64,000 nucleotides of DNA from Gimesia aquarii (GTDB lineage: Bacteria; Planctomycetota; Planctomycetia; Planctomycetales; Planctomycetaceae), in assembly GCF_007748195.1 (NCBI RefSeq), contig NZ_CP037920.1, positions 6,816,062 to 6,880,061 on the forward strand, given 5' to 3'. Below are positions 50,986-61,104 of this stretch, piece by piece; position 1 is the first letter of the stretch, and every line of letters begins with the position of its first letter. The notes below the pieces were generated by a model. It had not been told where the DNA came from, did no database searches, and saw only the letters and a list, made by a program, of their open reading frames with translations. The position numbers and the translations under genes were made by a program.

Positions 50986-52713
50986 TTACTTAGGAAATTT
51001 TGAGTTGGTGAGTTCCTGAAATAAGCGGGTGTCCCAAATTGATTGAGGACTCTCTTTCCCATTGGTGTACCCACTACAGAAAGCAGTTAAGCTTTCAATT
51101 GTGTTGTAGGTACGATCTGCCTGAGATAAGCGGATCCAGGCTTCACCAACAGTGAATGGTGCGCGTCCCGTACCAACAGCGAACCCAGCTCCATAGGCCA
51201 CTTCATGGAATTCATACGGTTTGTTGTACATTGTCAAGATCTCTTTGTCTTTGATTTTTGTCTTGCCAGTAATCGCACAGAAAATGCCGATATAGTATGC
51301 TCCCAGTTCACCTGCCTGTTCTTCAAATTTTTGAATCCACATCGGATCACCAGAACGATCACTGATCAGGTAAGCCCAGATTGAGATTTCGTCAATTCGA
51401 TCTGACAGAATGTTGTTGTGGCTATCTTCATTAGATGCCGCAGGAAACAATGAGAGCATACGTTTCATTAGTTCGTTTTGTAGTTTCTTATTGTTGACAC
51501 GTCGTGCAGCTCGATATGTAGAAAAATAAAGAATGTTAAGATCTCTTAGCATGTGTTTATAATCTTCATTCTTGGGATTATAAAGTCGTTGGCTCTGTTC
51601 CAGCAGATTGCGTGACGCCAACTGCAACAGCTTCTCATCAGCGCATAACCGGGCGGTTTCAAGCGTGAGTAGCATATAAAATCTCCAGAGCTCACTGTCT
51701 GGTTCTTGCAGTAGAGCAGTCAGGACTTCAGGTCTTTTTTTATAAGTTTGATTGCGAAAAAGATTCAGAATCGATTTCACAGAAGAAATAAATCGAGATA
51801 ATTTTGGATGAGTTTTCAGGCGATCTGACGAAAGTAATATTGAGTTGTTGACTTCAACCCCAAAAGTTTCCAGAAATCTGGATTGCCAGATCAGGATTGC
51901 AAGTGGTTCGTCCCTTTTTGCTAATAAATCCAGACCTGCGTCAAAAGCAGAAGTCCACCCACGTCTGAAACAACCCAGACCGAAGAGCAGATCGATACGT
52001 TCTAACAGCTTGTTCATCGCATCGGTACGCTTTTCAAGTGGCACGATGACCTGAATGGCGAGAGCACATTGCGCAATTTCATATCTGACAGGATGATAAG
52101 AGATCGTATGGTATCCCTTCGGTGGATACGAAGTTTCCAGGAGATGCAAGGCCTGCGGTGCGAGTGCTATTGCGTCCGGAACAAGTTTTTGAATTTCAGA
52201 ATTTGGATCTCTTGATTGACGGGCAAGGTCGTACCGGGCGGAAAACCGCAGCACATTAACCATCTCCTGATCAACTTGCTTGAATGGTTTTGTTTCCTGA
52301 GCCAGCAACTGTGTGATCAACTTCTCAGGTGGCACATTCTCATGTCCTGCCAGACTGGCTAATTTTCTGGATAAAGAGAGTTCGGATTGCTGGGAATAAT
52401 TGAGGCCTGCCCAGTAAAGTCCATTCCGCCAGCAATTGGATAGTCGATACTCTTCCCCCCCTTTGTTAGCAGATGACCAGCGCTCCATAAGTTGAAATGT
52501 TTCTTTTTCTCTTTGTAATTCTGAGAGGGCATTCAGACACGAAGCTTGTTGAGATTCCAGGGAGTTCTCGCTCTCAACTGTCGGGTCATTGATCATAGTG
52601 CGGGCAAATTGAAAAAGTATCTCATCATTGGCCCACCCAATCGATGGAACTGAAAACGCGATGAGTAAAGTCCAGACAAGAGAATTTCGTTTGCATTGAA
52701 AATAAAAATTCAT
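50986..52713 (-). CDS. Exported helical-repeat protein
   Basis: Encodes about 575 aa from ATG 52713, the start that gives a proper signal peptide (WTLLIAFSVPSIGWA). The body is largely helical with TPR-like or Sel1-like spacing (LLETARLCADEKLLQLASRNLLEQ). I cannot place it in a named family. It is monocistronic on the minus strand. Confidence 0.7.
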   Translation of the reverse strand: MNFYFQCKRNSLVWTLLIAFSVPSIGWANDEILFQFARTMINDPTVESENSLESQQASCLNALSELQREKETFQLMERWSSANKGGEEYRLSNCWRNGLYWAGLNYSQQSELSLSRKLASLAGHENVPPEKLITQLLAQETKPFKQVDQEMVNVLRFSARYDLARQSRDPNSEIQKLVPDAIALAPQALHLLETSYPPKGYHTISYHPVRYEIAQCALAIQVIVPLEKRTDAMNKLLERIDLLFGLGCFRRGWTSAFDAGLDLLAKRDEPLAILIWQSRFLETFGVEVNNSILLSSDRLKTHPKLSRFISSVKSILNLFRNQTYKKRPEVLTALLQEPDSELWRFYMLLTLETARLCADEKLLQLASRNLLEQSQRLYNPKNEDYKHMLRDLNILYFSTYRAARRVNNKKLQNELMKRMLSLFPAASNEDSHNNILSDRIDEISIWAYLISDRSGDPMWIQKFEEQAGELGAYYIGIFCAITGKTKIKDKEILTMYNKPYEFHEVAYGAGFAVGTGRAPFTVGEAWIRLSQADRTYNTIESLTAFCSGYTNGKESPQSIWDTRLFQELTNSKFPK

Positions 52714-53585
52714 AATAAGTCTGACCTGAAAACGAATTAGCGAAAGCATGGTTTAGTCAGGTTAAAATACCTTAGACCACTCCATACACAGGACGAAAAG
52801 ACGAGTTGTTGAACTAGTACTCTTATAAGTAAGTGTCTTTTATCTTTGATTTCTTCTGAAATTGCCTTTGGAAAAAACATTAAATCTTGAGTTATTTTTT
52901 GAGTCATAACCTATCTTGGATCTACTATAAAAACATTTCCTTTTTAAAGGAATGTTTTTCTTTGGCTTATAGAGGAAATTAAGGGGGCAGGAAACTTGAA
53001 ACAAATAACTTTTTCCCCAGTTTTATCAAGTGATACTCCCCATACCATTTTGCTCGCTGCTCTAACATCACCACTGCCCAATTTTTATCTCTGCGTTATT
53101 GAGTGATATCAGATAGTATCTTTTCGCGCGGGGTTTGGGTGCGAGTGTTTATACCTGCTGCGCAGTGGGTTTTATTTGATTGTTAGAGAAGGGAAGTCGG
53201 CCTGGATTCAATTTTGTCAGTGCCTGCTCTTTCCTATCTATCGACCACCTCTGTTTACTTCTGTGACAAACTACCATCTTCACAAAAGCGAATTGAATAA
53301 AACGGTGATCGTGTTGAGGAGCTTTTTTGAGCCGTTATTATCACGCTGGATAACTGAAGCGACTTCTGGGAGCCCCATTTTTGGTCCAACAAATCACAAT
53401 TGAGGATCTACAGAATTACGTAATTAAACGCTCAAAAGAAAAGGAAAATCGAGGCTGACAGGCCAACTCTTCAAGAGCCCGTCGGAGTCCTTTATCAAAA
53501 ATGGATGAATCTTGCAATTTGTCAAGTACCCCTTATCCTCATGAGTGTAATGAGCGTTAATCATATAATCAATTTGTGCCTGCAA
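52714..53585. other. Long intergenic region left of the polysaccharide operon
   Basis: About 870 bp with no convincing gene. A 75-codon plus-strand frame at 53176-53403 lacks a ribosome-binding site and is not called. A hairpin is listed separately. Confidence 0.5.
52929..52959. terminator. Probable hairpin terminator
   Basis: Arms AAAACATTTCC and GGAATGTTTTT around TTTTTAAA, with an A-tract on one side and a T-tract on the other. It may end transcripts from either side. Confidence 0.5.
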
Positions 53586-54680
53586 TTATGGCTTGATTGA
53601 ATCAACAACCAGTTCCTGTTGAGTTCCCGCACCAAAATACAATGCCAGGAACAATAGCGGCGCCCAGGCGATTCCTAGGATTAAGAGCCCCCACTCAGGC
53701 CAAACCAATGTAATTCCAGCTAATGGAAATAGCCAGAAGACATTTATTATAAGGATATATAACGTCACTTTCCTGTGAGCTACAATTCGACCTTTGTCCG
53801 TACCATCTACAAATTCCAGCCAGCGAGATACCTTTTGATATACGTGGCTATTGTGTGCTTGATACCAACGTTGTCCATGTAACATGCGTCTGAAAAGAGT
53901 GGATGTTGCATCAACCCAAAATACACCAGATAAAATTAGCCATGTCCAAAGATTTAGCGAGCCATTCATGATCGTAATCAATGCAATCATCTCTAAAACA
54001 TATCCTAAGAATGTACTCCCCGCATCACCCATAAATATTTTCGCCGGGGCCCAATTAAAACTTATAAACCCAATTAAACTGGCAAACAATAAAACAATAA
54101 TAAGTGTCTCTTCATTAGATAGAGTCCCATGTAATCCAATGAGTATAATCGCTGACAGAAGAATGTAAATTGACTCCAACGACGCCAAGCCATCAATTCC
54201 ATCCATGAAGTTAAATAAATTAAGCCACCAGACTAAGAGTAATGTAATTAAAATCCATGATAACCAGGGAGAATTAAATTTGAGGCCTAACAATTCAATT
54301 TGAGGCAAAGGGGAAAAAACAAAGAGAGTCGCTGTAATGATCAATAGCTGTGTGATAAGGCGTAATTTTGCTGAAAGTTGCAGACAATCATCGAAAAAAC
54401 CAATTAACGCAATGAAAAAACTACCTAAACCAATACTGAGAACGAAAGTTCCAGTAATATAATTCCATGAGTACAAGAGACCCAGGATCGCTAAAAAGCT
54501 AATAACAAAAGCCAATCCACCTCCTTTGGGAGTTGGGTTAACATGAGCACATCGCTCAGTTGGTTCGCTAATCAAACCAACTCTAGTAGCATTTCGAATA
54601 ATTAACTTCGTGCAGACAATTGAAATGATAACTGCTAAAAAAAATAGTATGCCAAGTAGAGTTAAGTCCTCATTAGTCAT
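53586..54680 (-). CDS. WecA/MraY-family polyprenyl-phosphate glycosyl-1-phosphate transferase
   Basis: Encodes 364 aa with about ten transmembrane helices. The Asp pair in GFFDDC (97-98), NFMDGIDG (157-164) and FMGDAGS (216-222) are the Mg-binding and substrate motifs of the GT4-membrane family. It starts lipid-linked glycan assembly by transferring a sugar-1-phosphate to undecaprenyl phosphate. It is the last gene of the minus-strand surface-polysaccharide operon and overlaps the epimerase gene by 4 bp. Confidence 0.88.
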   Translation of the reverse strand: MTNEDLTLLGILFFLAVIISIVCTKLIIRNATRVGLISEPTERCAHVNPTPKGGGLAFVISFLAILGLLYSWNYITGTFVLSIGLGSFFIALIGFFDDCLQLSAKLRLITQLLIITATLFVFSPLPQIELLGLKFNSPWLSWILITLLLVWWLNLFNFMDGIDGLASLESIYILLSAIILIGLHGTLSNEETLIIVLLFASLIGFISFNWAPAKIFMGDAGSTFLGYVLEMIALITIMNGSLNLWTWLILSGVFWVDATSTLFRRMLHGQRWYQAHNSHVYQKVSRWLEFVDGTDKGRIVAHRKVTLYILIINVFWLFPLAGITLVWPEWGLLILGIAWAPLLFLALYFGAGTQQELVVDSIKP

Positions 54681-55573
54681 TTACCAACATCATCCTTACT
54701 TAATTGAAAACCTTTTGGTTCAAATTTAAGATCATGCTTGGCATCTTGACTGGGAAAAATAAGGTCCTGATTCATTCTATGCGCCATACCCACTGATATT
54801 TTTCTAAATTGTGGAATGAAATGCAAGATCGCAATAATTATGCGAAATACTATCAGAGGTAAGTGAAAATATTTTGGTTTCATTTCCAAAACGTTAAATA
54901 CTCTTTCGACCATATTTTTGTATGATAATATTTCTCCACCTGAAACATTATATGCTTTATTAATAATATTTTCTTCAAAAAGGACTAAAAGACAAATCCT
55001 TGCAACATCATCAACGTGAATGGGCTGTCTCAAGCCATTGGCTTTACCTAAGAGTGGAAAAAAGCCAAAACGCTGAATGAATCGAGCAATTGTTGTTATG
55101 TTCTGGTCACGTCCAAATCCATAGATGAGGGTTGGCCGTACTATAATCCAAGCGATCTTATTTTTCTCTGCCCAGTTAATTAATTGCTGCTCACTGTCTA
55201 CTAAACGATTTGCAAGATTTTGTTCTGAAACATCAATGGAATTTATTTTTGAAAAACGGCTGGTAGAACTGAGAGCAACGATTCGGCGTGCTCCGAGTGA
55301 TTCTAATAAAGAAAAATAATCAGGCAAGACCCAAATGGGTGCCAGGCAAATCCAATATTCTATTTTCTGTGCGACAGCAGGAAGCTGATTATCGTGTAAC
55401 ACACACCAGTGAACATTGTCTATCTCTTCAGACATAAGTTCCTGTTTGTTTCGACTGAATGCAACCCAGGTAAGGTTTTTGTCTGAGAGTGGCTTGAATT
55501 CTGGTACAAAGAGACGGTTTCCGACCAAGCTCGTAGCCCCCAGAACACCAACTACAGATTCAGGCTTTAGCAC
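54677..55573 (-). CDS. NAD-dependent sugar epimerase/dehydratase
   Basis: Encodes 298 aa. The N-terminal nucleotide-binding motif VGVLGATSLVGNRLF and the downstream Rossmann strands identify the extended SDR family. IIVRPTLIYGFGRD is the typical substrate-side strand. It probably supplies an activated sugar for the glycan. It overlaps neighbours by 4 bp on the left and 14 bp on the right. Confidence 0.82.
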   Translation of the reverse strand: MLKPESVVGVLGATSLVGNRLFVPEFKPLSDKNLTWVAFSRNKQELMSEEIDNVHWCVLHDNQLPAVAQKIEYWICLAPIWVLPDYFSLLESLGARRIVALSSTSRFSKINSIDVSEQNLANRLVDSEQQLINWAEKNKIAWIIVRPTLIYGFGRDQNITTIARFIQRFGFFPLLGKANGLRQPIHVDDVARICLLVLFEENIINKAYNVSGGEILSYKNMVERVFNVLEMKPKYFHLPLIVFRIIIAILHFIPQFRKISVGMAHRMNQDLIFPSQDAKHDLKFEPKGFQLSKDDVGK

Positions 55574-56468
55574 TTTTTATCCATCTCATAAAACGTCGTA
55601 TATAAAAATAACAGGCGAGCAAGCTAAACCGTAACCAGACTCCCACTGCGACAATCCACATTAATATTCCGGGATATTGGTGTCGGAAAAATTTACGATA
55701 AAATCGCATCATCCCTTTATGTTTATACCATTCAACGACAACAGGTGTTGGCTCACTGCAAGCTCCTTGAAAGTGAGTTAGAATCGCATCTGGAACAAAC
55801 ATAATTTTCCCCCCATTCAGCCTGAATCGCATGCACCAGTCCAGGTCTTCGCAGTGGAGAAAATATTTTTCATCCAAGCCGCCGACAGCTTTAAATGTTT
55901 CACGATTGATTAACATGCAAGCCCCGGAGATTGCCTCAACTTCAATGGGGTGCTCTGGAACTTCCTGCTGATGTAGATTGAAATCGGAGAACAATCGCGG
56001 GTAACGCTTTGAAAGAAAAGATAAGTTGAACACTCTAACAAAAGTTCGCCAAGGGGTAGGAACCGCACGTCGCCCCCCGGGCTGCTCACTTCCATCAGCG
56101 TTGAGCAGGCGGCCTCCGACCATCCGTACCGTATCGTCTGCCTGCAAGCAGTTAAATAATTTTGGAATCGTACTTTCATAAATCATACAATCCGGATTGA
56201 GGTACAGCAGATACTCGTTGACTGTATTTTCTGTCCCGATGTTACAGGCAACAGAGAATCCCAAATTCGACTGATTTCGTATCACTTTGAGTTGTGGATA
56301 ATTTACAAAAGTCGACTCCAAAAGTGAAATACTCTCATCACTTGAGGCATTATCAACGACTATGACCTCAGCTTCGGGAGCACATCGTATTACAGATTTC
56401 ACGCACTCAGTGATGTGCTCACCAGAGTTATAATTGACTATGATCACTGAAAGGTTTGCTTGGGTCAT
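55560..56468 (-). CDS. Family 2 glycosyltransferase
   Basis: Encodes 302 aa from ATG 56468 (MTQANLSVIIVNYNSG); a longer frame would overlap the upstream gene by about 110 bp and is rejected. GT-A fold motifs are LSVIIVNYNSG, the Asp of VVDNASSDES, LNPDCMIYE and SGACMLINRETFKAVGG then DEKYFLHCEDLDWC. It has a C-terminal membrane helix (GILMWIVAVGVWLRFSLLA). It is probably a rhamnosyltransferase-like enzyme of glycan assembly. Confidence 0.86.
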   Translation of the reverse strand: MTQANLSVIIVNYNSGEHITECVKSVIRCAPEAEVIVVDNASSDESISLLESTFVNYPQLKVIRNQSNLGFSVACNIGTENTVNEYLLYLNPDCMIYESTIPKLFNCLQADDTVRMVGGRLLNADGSEQPGGRRAVPTPWRTFVRVFNLSFLSKRYPRLFSDFNLHQQEVPEHPIEVEAISGACMLINRETFKAVGGLDEKYFLHCEDLDWCMRFRLNGGKIMFVPDAILTHFQGACSEPTPVVVEWYKHKGMMRFYRKFFRHQYPGILMWIVAVGVWLRFSLLACYFYIRRFMRWIKSAKA

Positions 56469-56479
56469 CAACTTCGAAT

Positions 56480-57589
56480 TCACTTTATCCACGTGCTTAT
56501 TTTTGCAAAACGAGTAGACCAGTCGCTTGCTTTTCTGAATTGTTCTACTTCCAAAAGTGTTGGTGATACGCTCAAGCTTTGAGACACACACTCCTCTAAA
56601 CTGGTTTCTTCAAAAAAAACCACACCGCCCTGCTTGGCATGATCTGGCATTGATCCAAATTGTGTCGACAGAACGGGTTTTCCCAGTCCACGGTATTCAT
56701 AAAACTTAATTGGATCAACTCCCTGTGACAGAGGATTTATTTTAAAAGGTATGATCCCGATAGAAAAGAGTCTGATCTGCTCAATAATTTCCTCTCGCGG
56801 ACAAGCTTCGCGTAACTCGACATTATCCGGAAGAACAGGAGGACGAACAAAGCAGGGACCAATTAATCTAATGATGCAGTCAGGGTTTTTGTTTGCCAGT
56901 GCGATGGTTAAATCCCAGTCAAACCATTCTGCAATAGACCCTACGTAGCCTAAGACGATGGGCTCGTGTGAAGTGACATTTTCTTTTTGAGGTAGTGGAA
57001 GTGAAATCATATCATAACCATTTTCCACCACTGAAATTTCCGATTTCAGATGAGAAATATTCGATGCCAGATGTTGGGCTGAGACCATGACACGGTTGAC
57101 CCGTTTGATGATTTGCTGCTCCCATGATTTCATGGCAATTTTTGAAAGCCCTGAATAGAACTGAGAAAATTCATCCATGCGATCATAAATTGTTATTTTT
57201 GTTTCAATGTGATTCAACAACCAGAGCCCCAATCGATTCGGTTTGCCTATTCCTAGTATGAGTTGGTCTTCTGAATCTAAGCAAAAGTTGAGTAGTTGCG
57301 TCTTTACATTTTTCCAGAGTAAATCATTGAGATGTTTAATAATTGGAATTGGTTCCAATGGGAAACAGGGAACATTGAGAACCGTAAGGAACGGTAGTTT
57401 TTTTTTAGATTTGCTGGAAACAAGATCCGGACGTCTTCTAAAATCATTGGCTCTTGGCAGACGTGTAGGAAACGGGTTCACCCATAAAATTTTTTCAACA
57501 GGAGAAGATTCTGCCAAATATTTCACGAATTCGTGAGGGCGCTGAGTATAACTATCCCAGGGAACAGGCGAAAAATAAATTAGATCCAT
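56480..57589 (-). CDS. GT-B fold glycosyltransferase
   Basis: Encodes 369 aa with ATG start. Two Rossmann-like halves are seen, with LGYVGSIAEWFDWDLTIAL opening the C-terminal half and KFYEYRGLGKPVLSTQFG near the nucleotide-sugar site. It fits GT4-like glycosyltransferases of polysaccharide clusters. It is 11 bp upstream of the family 2 gene and co-transcribed with it. Confidence 0.84.
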   Translation of the reverse strand: MDLIYFSPVPWDSYTQRPHEFVKYLAESSPVEKILWVNPFPTRLPRANDFRRRPDLVSSKSKKKLPFLTVLNVPCFPLEPIPIIKHLNDLLWKNVKTQLLNFCLDSEDQLILGIGKPNRLGLWLLNHIETKITIYDRMDEFSQFYSGLSKIAMKSWEQQIIKRVNRVMVSAQHLASNISHLKSEISVVENGYDMISLPLPQKENVTSHEPIVLGYVGSIAEWFDWDLTIALANKNPDCIIRLIGPCFVRPPVLPDNVELREACPREEIIEQIRLFSIGIIPFKINPLSQGVDPIKFYEYRGLGKPVLSTQFGSMPDHAKQGGVVFFEETSLEECVSQSLSVSPTLLEVEQFRKASDWSTRFAKISTWIK

Positions 57590-58046
57590 TCGTCGGCATC
57601 TCTATTCTTTTTTGAAATCTCATATCTGCCTGCAAAATTCTAATGCTTTGTCAGGCTTAGAATTGAGGGCTGGGAGTGTTGTTTACGTACTCCGTTGTCG
57701 CACTCCCGTGTTCTCGATTACCCCAATATTCAAAATGACACTCCACCAGCCTGTGTCCAGGTTGACTGTAGCGTCTCCAGGGCCATTTGGTTCGAGTATA
57801 CTAAAAAGAGAGACGCTAAGGTTAAATGTGATGCGCTTTAGTCTGTTGATTACTTATCAAGTTTGAATCTATCGTCTTAGTCTTCCTCGGGAGAACTGTC
57901 TTTTAAACTCTGACTGAGATGAGCTACAGATTCCACTAATCGTATCGAATTTTCAGTCAGGTCAGGTAATACAACACATTTCAATAGTCATCCTGGAGTT
58001 CACAACCAAGTTGAAAAAGTATTTTGGAAAACTTCTGTTTTGGACT
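57590..58046. other. Gap inside the polysaccharide operon
   Basis: These 457 bp contain an 84-codon plus-strand frame at 57612-57866 opposite to the operon, not supported by a ribosome-binding site. The gap could hold an internal promoter for the downstream transferases. Confidence 0.4.
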
Positions 58047-59033
58047 TCAAGGTTGATAATAAATTATTTGGCTCCCTGTATTGTCAAAATCAAATGGAAC
58101 GTGAATCAAATTGCTCAATGCATGTTTCACATTTTCCTGCCGTTCAGGTGGGACGCAGAATAACATAAACCCCCCTCCACCTGCTCCGATGACCTTTCCT
58201 CCAAAAGCTCCTGCTTCCATTGCTGTTTCATAAAGTTTATCAATCTTGTCATTACTGACCTTTTCCGAAAGGCCTCGTTTGTATTTCCAGCCTTCGTGCA
58301 GTAATTGCCCGAACCGATCCGGCTTCCATTCAGTTGCGTTGATCAGATCTAAGGCATTGTCTACCATTTCTCGCATACGGGTTAATTCTGCATGCTTTCG
58401 ACTCATATTTGCAATTTGGGATTTAGCGATACTGGCAGCAATTCGAGAAAATCCTGTAAAAAAAAGTAATAGATGTGAATTCAAATTTTTGATTCGCTCA
58501 ATATTCGCAAGGACAGGAGAAACCGTAATTTCGTCATTTCGTTTAAACTCAATGATATTAAAACCACCAAAGCAGGTTGCGGTTTGGTCTTGCGAACCAA
58601 CGTCTTCTCCGATGACATCCTGCTCAATTCGGATGGCCTCATAGTTCAAATCAGGTTTTGAGATCCTTAATCCCTGAAGCGCTGTCAGTGCATTGATTAA
58701 GCCGACACTAAAAGATGACGAAGAACCTAAACCTGATCGTGCAGGTAAATCAGCGTCATTATGAATTTCAATTCCATAATCGAGATCAAATTCTTTAATG
58801 ACAGCTCTAACAGCGGGATGCTCGATCTCATCTGCGTGTTTGACATTTTCAACTTTGGAATAAGCAATTCTATGTTTATGCTCAAAGAAAGGGGGAAGTT
58901 TTCTACAAGTAATGTAACAATATTTGTCAATAGAAGTAGATAATACGGCTCCTCCATTTTCACGATACCACGCTGGGTAATCTGTACCACCGCCAAAAAA
59001 TGAGACCCGGAAGGGAGTACGGCAAATAATCAT
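58047..59033 (-). CDS. GHMP-family sugar kinase, HddA/fucokinase-like
   Basis: Encodes 328 aa from ATG 59033; the longer frame starts with TTG. Motif 1 RTPFRVSFFGGGTDYP, the phosphate-binding loop ARSGLGSSSSF (about 98-108) and motif 3 KVIGAGGGGFMLFC are all present. These kinases phosphorylate sugars such as D-glycero-D-manno-heptose 7-phosphate, so it probably prepares a nucleotide-sugar precursor. Confidence 0.86.
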   Translation of the reverse strand: MIICRTPFRVSFFGGGTDYPAWYRENGGAVLSTSIDKYCYITCRKLPPFFEHKHRIAYSKVENVKHADEIEHPAVRAVIKEFDLDYGIEIHNDADLPARSGLGSSSSFSVGLINALTALQGLRISKPDLNYEAIRIEQDVIGEDVGSQDQTATCFGGFNIIEFKRNDEITVSPVLANIERIKNLNSHLLLFFTGFSRIAASIAKSQIANMSRKHAELTRMREMVDNALDLINATEWKPDRFGQLLHEGWKYKRGLSEKVSNDKIDKLYETAMEAGAFGGKVIGAGGGGFMLFCVPPERQENVKHALSNLIHVPFDFDNTGSQIIYYQP

Positions 59034-59221
59034 AGGATTGATTTCTGTCAATAAGAGTCGTAAACCATAGTTTATTGAGTTTGAATGGCCTTATGCCATT
59101 CAGGTGTTTTGAATCGATTGATTACTTTTGAACGAATTCTCGAACCTTATCTCTGTAACATCAAGCTTGAGTTTCTTTTGACTGACATTATGAGTGAGTG
59201 ATTTGACGAACCTTTTTTATC

Positions 59222-59986
59222 TTAGATCGCTTCTTGAATAAACTTTTTAACACAAGTTTCAGTATCGGGTAAATTCAGATGTTGCTCTACCTTTGCTGTT
59301 GAAAGTTCATATCGAACCGGAGTTGCCTCGGTTTTCCCATCAATAGATTTTCCAGCTAGTTTGCTGATTGCTTCAACTGAAATCGTATGTTTTGCCGTTA
59401 GATTGAAGATTTCATTTGAAAATTTCATCTCGATCAGGGACATAATTAATTGGGCTGAATCATCTGAATGGATTAACTGAAACTCGCTTTTTGGATGAAC
59501 CCATAGCGGCTGGTCATTCAGTAGATCATAAACCGCATTTTTCTTTAGACCGGGACCGACAAATCCTCCCATACGAATGATCAACCAATCTCTTGCAGTA
59601 TGTTGCACACATTGTTCTGCCAAGTATTTATGAAACCCATAGGTGCTGAGATCTGAAACCGAAGGTGATGATTCTTCCAGAGTTGACGTGGGATTACTAC
59701 AGTCAGCGTAAACATCACTGGTGGAGAGAAAAACATATTTCTGATAGTTAAAATCTTCCAGCGAGTTTCTCACAGATGCCACACTCGCTTGAAATTCCCA
59801 TTTCGGATCCTGATGACCCAGAAATTTTTTGGAGTTGCCATTAGCGTTAATCAATAAATCGCAAGAACTTCCTATACAACTTTCATAGTTTTCTCTTGTG
59901 ATGACTTTATATGGAATCTGTTGTTTTTCAAAAAACCTTTCAAAGGCAGAACCAACAAAACCTCTGCCTCCTAAAACAAAAATCAT
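59222..59986 (-). CDS. NAD-dependent epimerase/dehydratase (short SDR)
   Basis: Encodes 254 aa. It starts MIFVLGGRGFVGSAF, the dinucleotide-binding loop. The active-site pair in YGFHKYLAE (YxxxK) and VFLSTSDVYAD place it in the extended SDR family, shortened in the C-terminal half. It is probably a nucleotide-sugar reductase or epimerase in the same pathway. Confidence 0.84.
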   Translation of the reverse strand: MIFVLGGRGFVGSAFERFFEKQQIPYKVITRENYESCIGSSCDLLINANGNSKKFLGHQDPKWEFQASVASVRNSLEDFNYQKYVFLSTSDVYADCSNPTSTLEESSPSVSDLSTYGFHKYLAEQCVQHTARDWLIIRMGGFVGPGLKKNAVYDLLNDQPLWVHPKSEFQLIHSDDSAQLIMSLIEMKFSNEIFNLTAKHTISVEAISKLAGKSIDGKTEATPVRYELSTAKVEQHLNLPDTETCVKKFIQEAI

Positions 59987-60139
59987 GAAAACATCCCTTC
60001 CTTTGAATATTCATGATGAAAAATACGAACTGAGTATAAAGCGATCTTCCTCAGACAAAAGAATAATCCATCTTTCACTATTATGGAATTGCTTTTATGC
60101 CGAAGAGTACAATTCTCAAAAATTTCTAATTTCTCTTAA

Positions 60140-61093
60140 TCATAAACGGATTCCATCAGTTTGGTTCTGATAATGCTTCGTGAGCCAATTAATGGTTTTT
60201 TCTAAGCCTTCACTTAATGGCGTCTCACATGCCAGCCCTAATTCAGAAAGCCGCGAGACATCGAAAATCTTGATTAACTGACCATTCGGTTTGGAAGTAT
60301 CCCAGTCAATTGTACCCTCCCAATCCATTTTCTCTTTTATTGTTTCAGCTAGAACCTTGATTGGTGTTTCAGTACCAGATGAAATATTGACCGGTTCACT
60401 TGAGTCATAATTCTCAATGAACCAGGGAATGATTTTGGCAACGTCAGCGGCGTAAACGAAATCTCTAACTGGTGTCCCGTCTCCCCACATGGTAATTTCC
60501 GACTCTCCTCTTAATTTCGTTTCGTAGTAGCGCCGTATCATCCCAGGGACGACATGAGATTCATTATTACGAAAATTATCGAATTCTCCATACATATTCC
60601 CTGGTATCAAAACAACAGAATTAAGTCCATACTGGGTTCGATAACTTTGTGACGCCGTAATCCCCATTTTTTTGGCGACAGAATAACCAGCGCTTTCCGC
60701 TTGCGGGTAGCCTTCCCACATTTGGTCTTCTGAGATCGGGGAGACTACTTTGGCAGGATAACTACAGCCGCCCATAGTATAAATTATTTTCTTCACTTTG
60801 TGCTTCGCAGCATATTCAAACATCAGTGAGCACAAGGTGATATTCTGAAAAAAGAAATCAGCAGGGAACTCACGATTTGCACCTATGCCACCAGAATACG
60901 CGGCCAGATGAATGACAATATCAGGTTGCAGGTCTTTGAACATGGTTTCAACATGAACCGGATTCATCAAATCATAATCTTGAGAAGATAGACCCTTGAT
61001 ATTCTGACTACCATATTTTTCCTGAAGCAACGGCATGAGGTGCCGACCTAGGAAACCCGTCGATCCTGTAACCACGATCGTTTCTTTTTGCAT
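60140..61093 (-). CDS. GDP-fucose synthase-like NAD epimerase (WcaG-type)
   Basis: Encodes 317 aa from ATG 61093 (MQKETIVVTGSTGFLGRHL). This start removes the overlap with the upstream gene and leaves 11 bp. Key features are VTGSTGFLGRH, the Ser/Tyr/Lys catalytic group with YSVAKKMG, and NMYGEFDNF. It resembles WcaG/Fcl enzymes that form GDP-L-fucose-type sugars by epimerisation and reduction. Confidence 0.86.
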   Translation of the reverse strand: MQKETIVVTGSTGFLGRHLMPLLQEKYGSQNIKGLSSQDYDLMNPVHVETMFKDLQPDIVIHLAAYSGGIGANREFPADFFFQNITLCSLMFEYAAKHKVKKIIYTMGGCSYPAKVVSPISEDQMWEGYPQAESAGYSVAKKMGITASQSYRTQYGLNSVVLIPGNMYGEFDNFRNNESHVVPGMIRRYYETKLRGESEITMWGDGTPVRDFVYAADVAKIIPWFIENYDSSEPVNISSGTETPIKVLAETIKEKMDWEGTIDWDTSKPNGQLIKIFDVSRLSELGLACETPLSEGLEKTINWLTKHYQNQTDGIRL

Positions 61094-61104
61094 TAAAGTC
61101 CTCT

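Noticed and set aside
53176-53403. 75-codon plus-strand frame
   Set aside because: Isolated, no ribosome-binding site, no family resemblance.
55560-56591. Longer start for the family 2 glycosyltransferase
   Set aside because: It would overlap the upstream glycosyltransferase gene by about 110 bp; the internal ATG at 56468 begins right at the conserved first strand.
57612-57866. 84-codon plus-strand frame in the polysaccharide operon gap
   Set aside because: Opposes the operon, no ribosome-binding site and unlikely composition.
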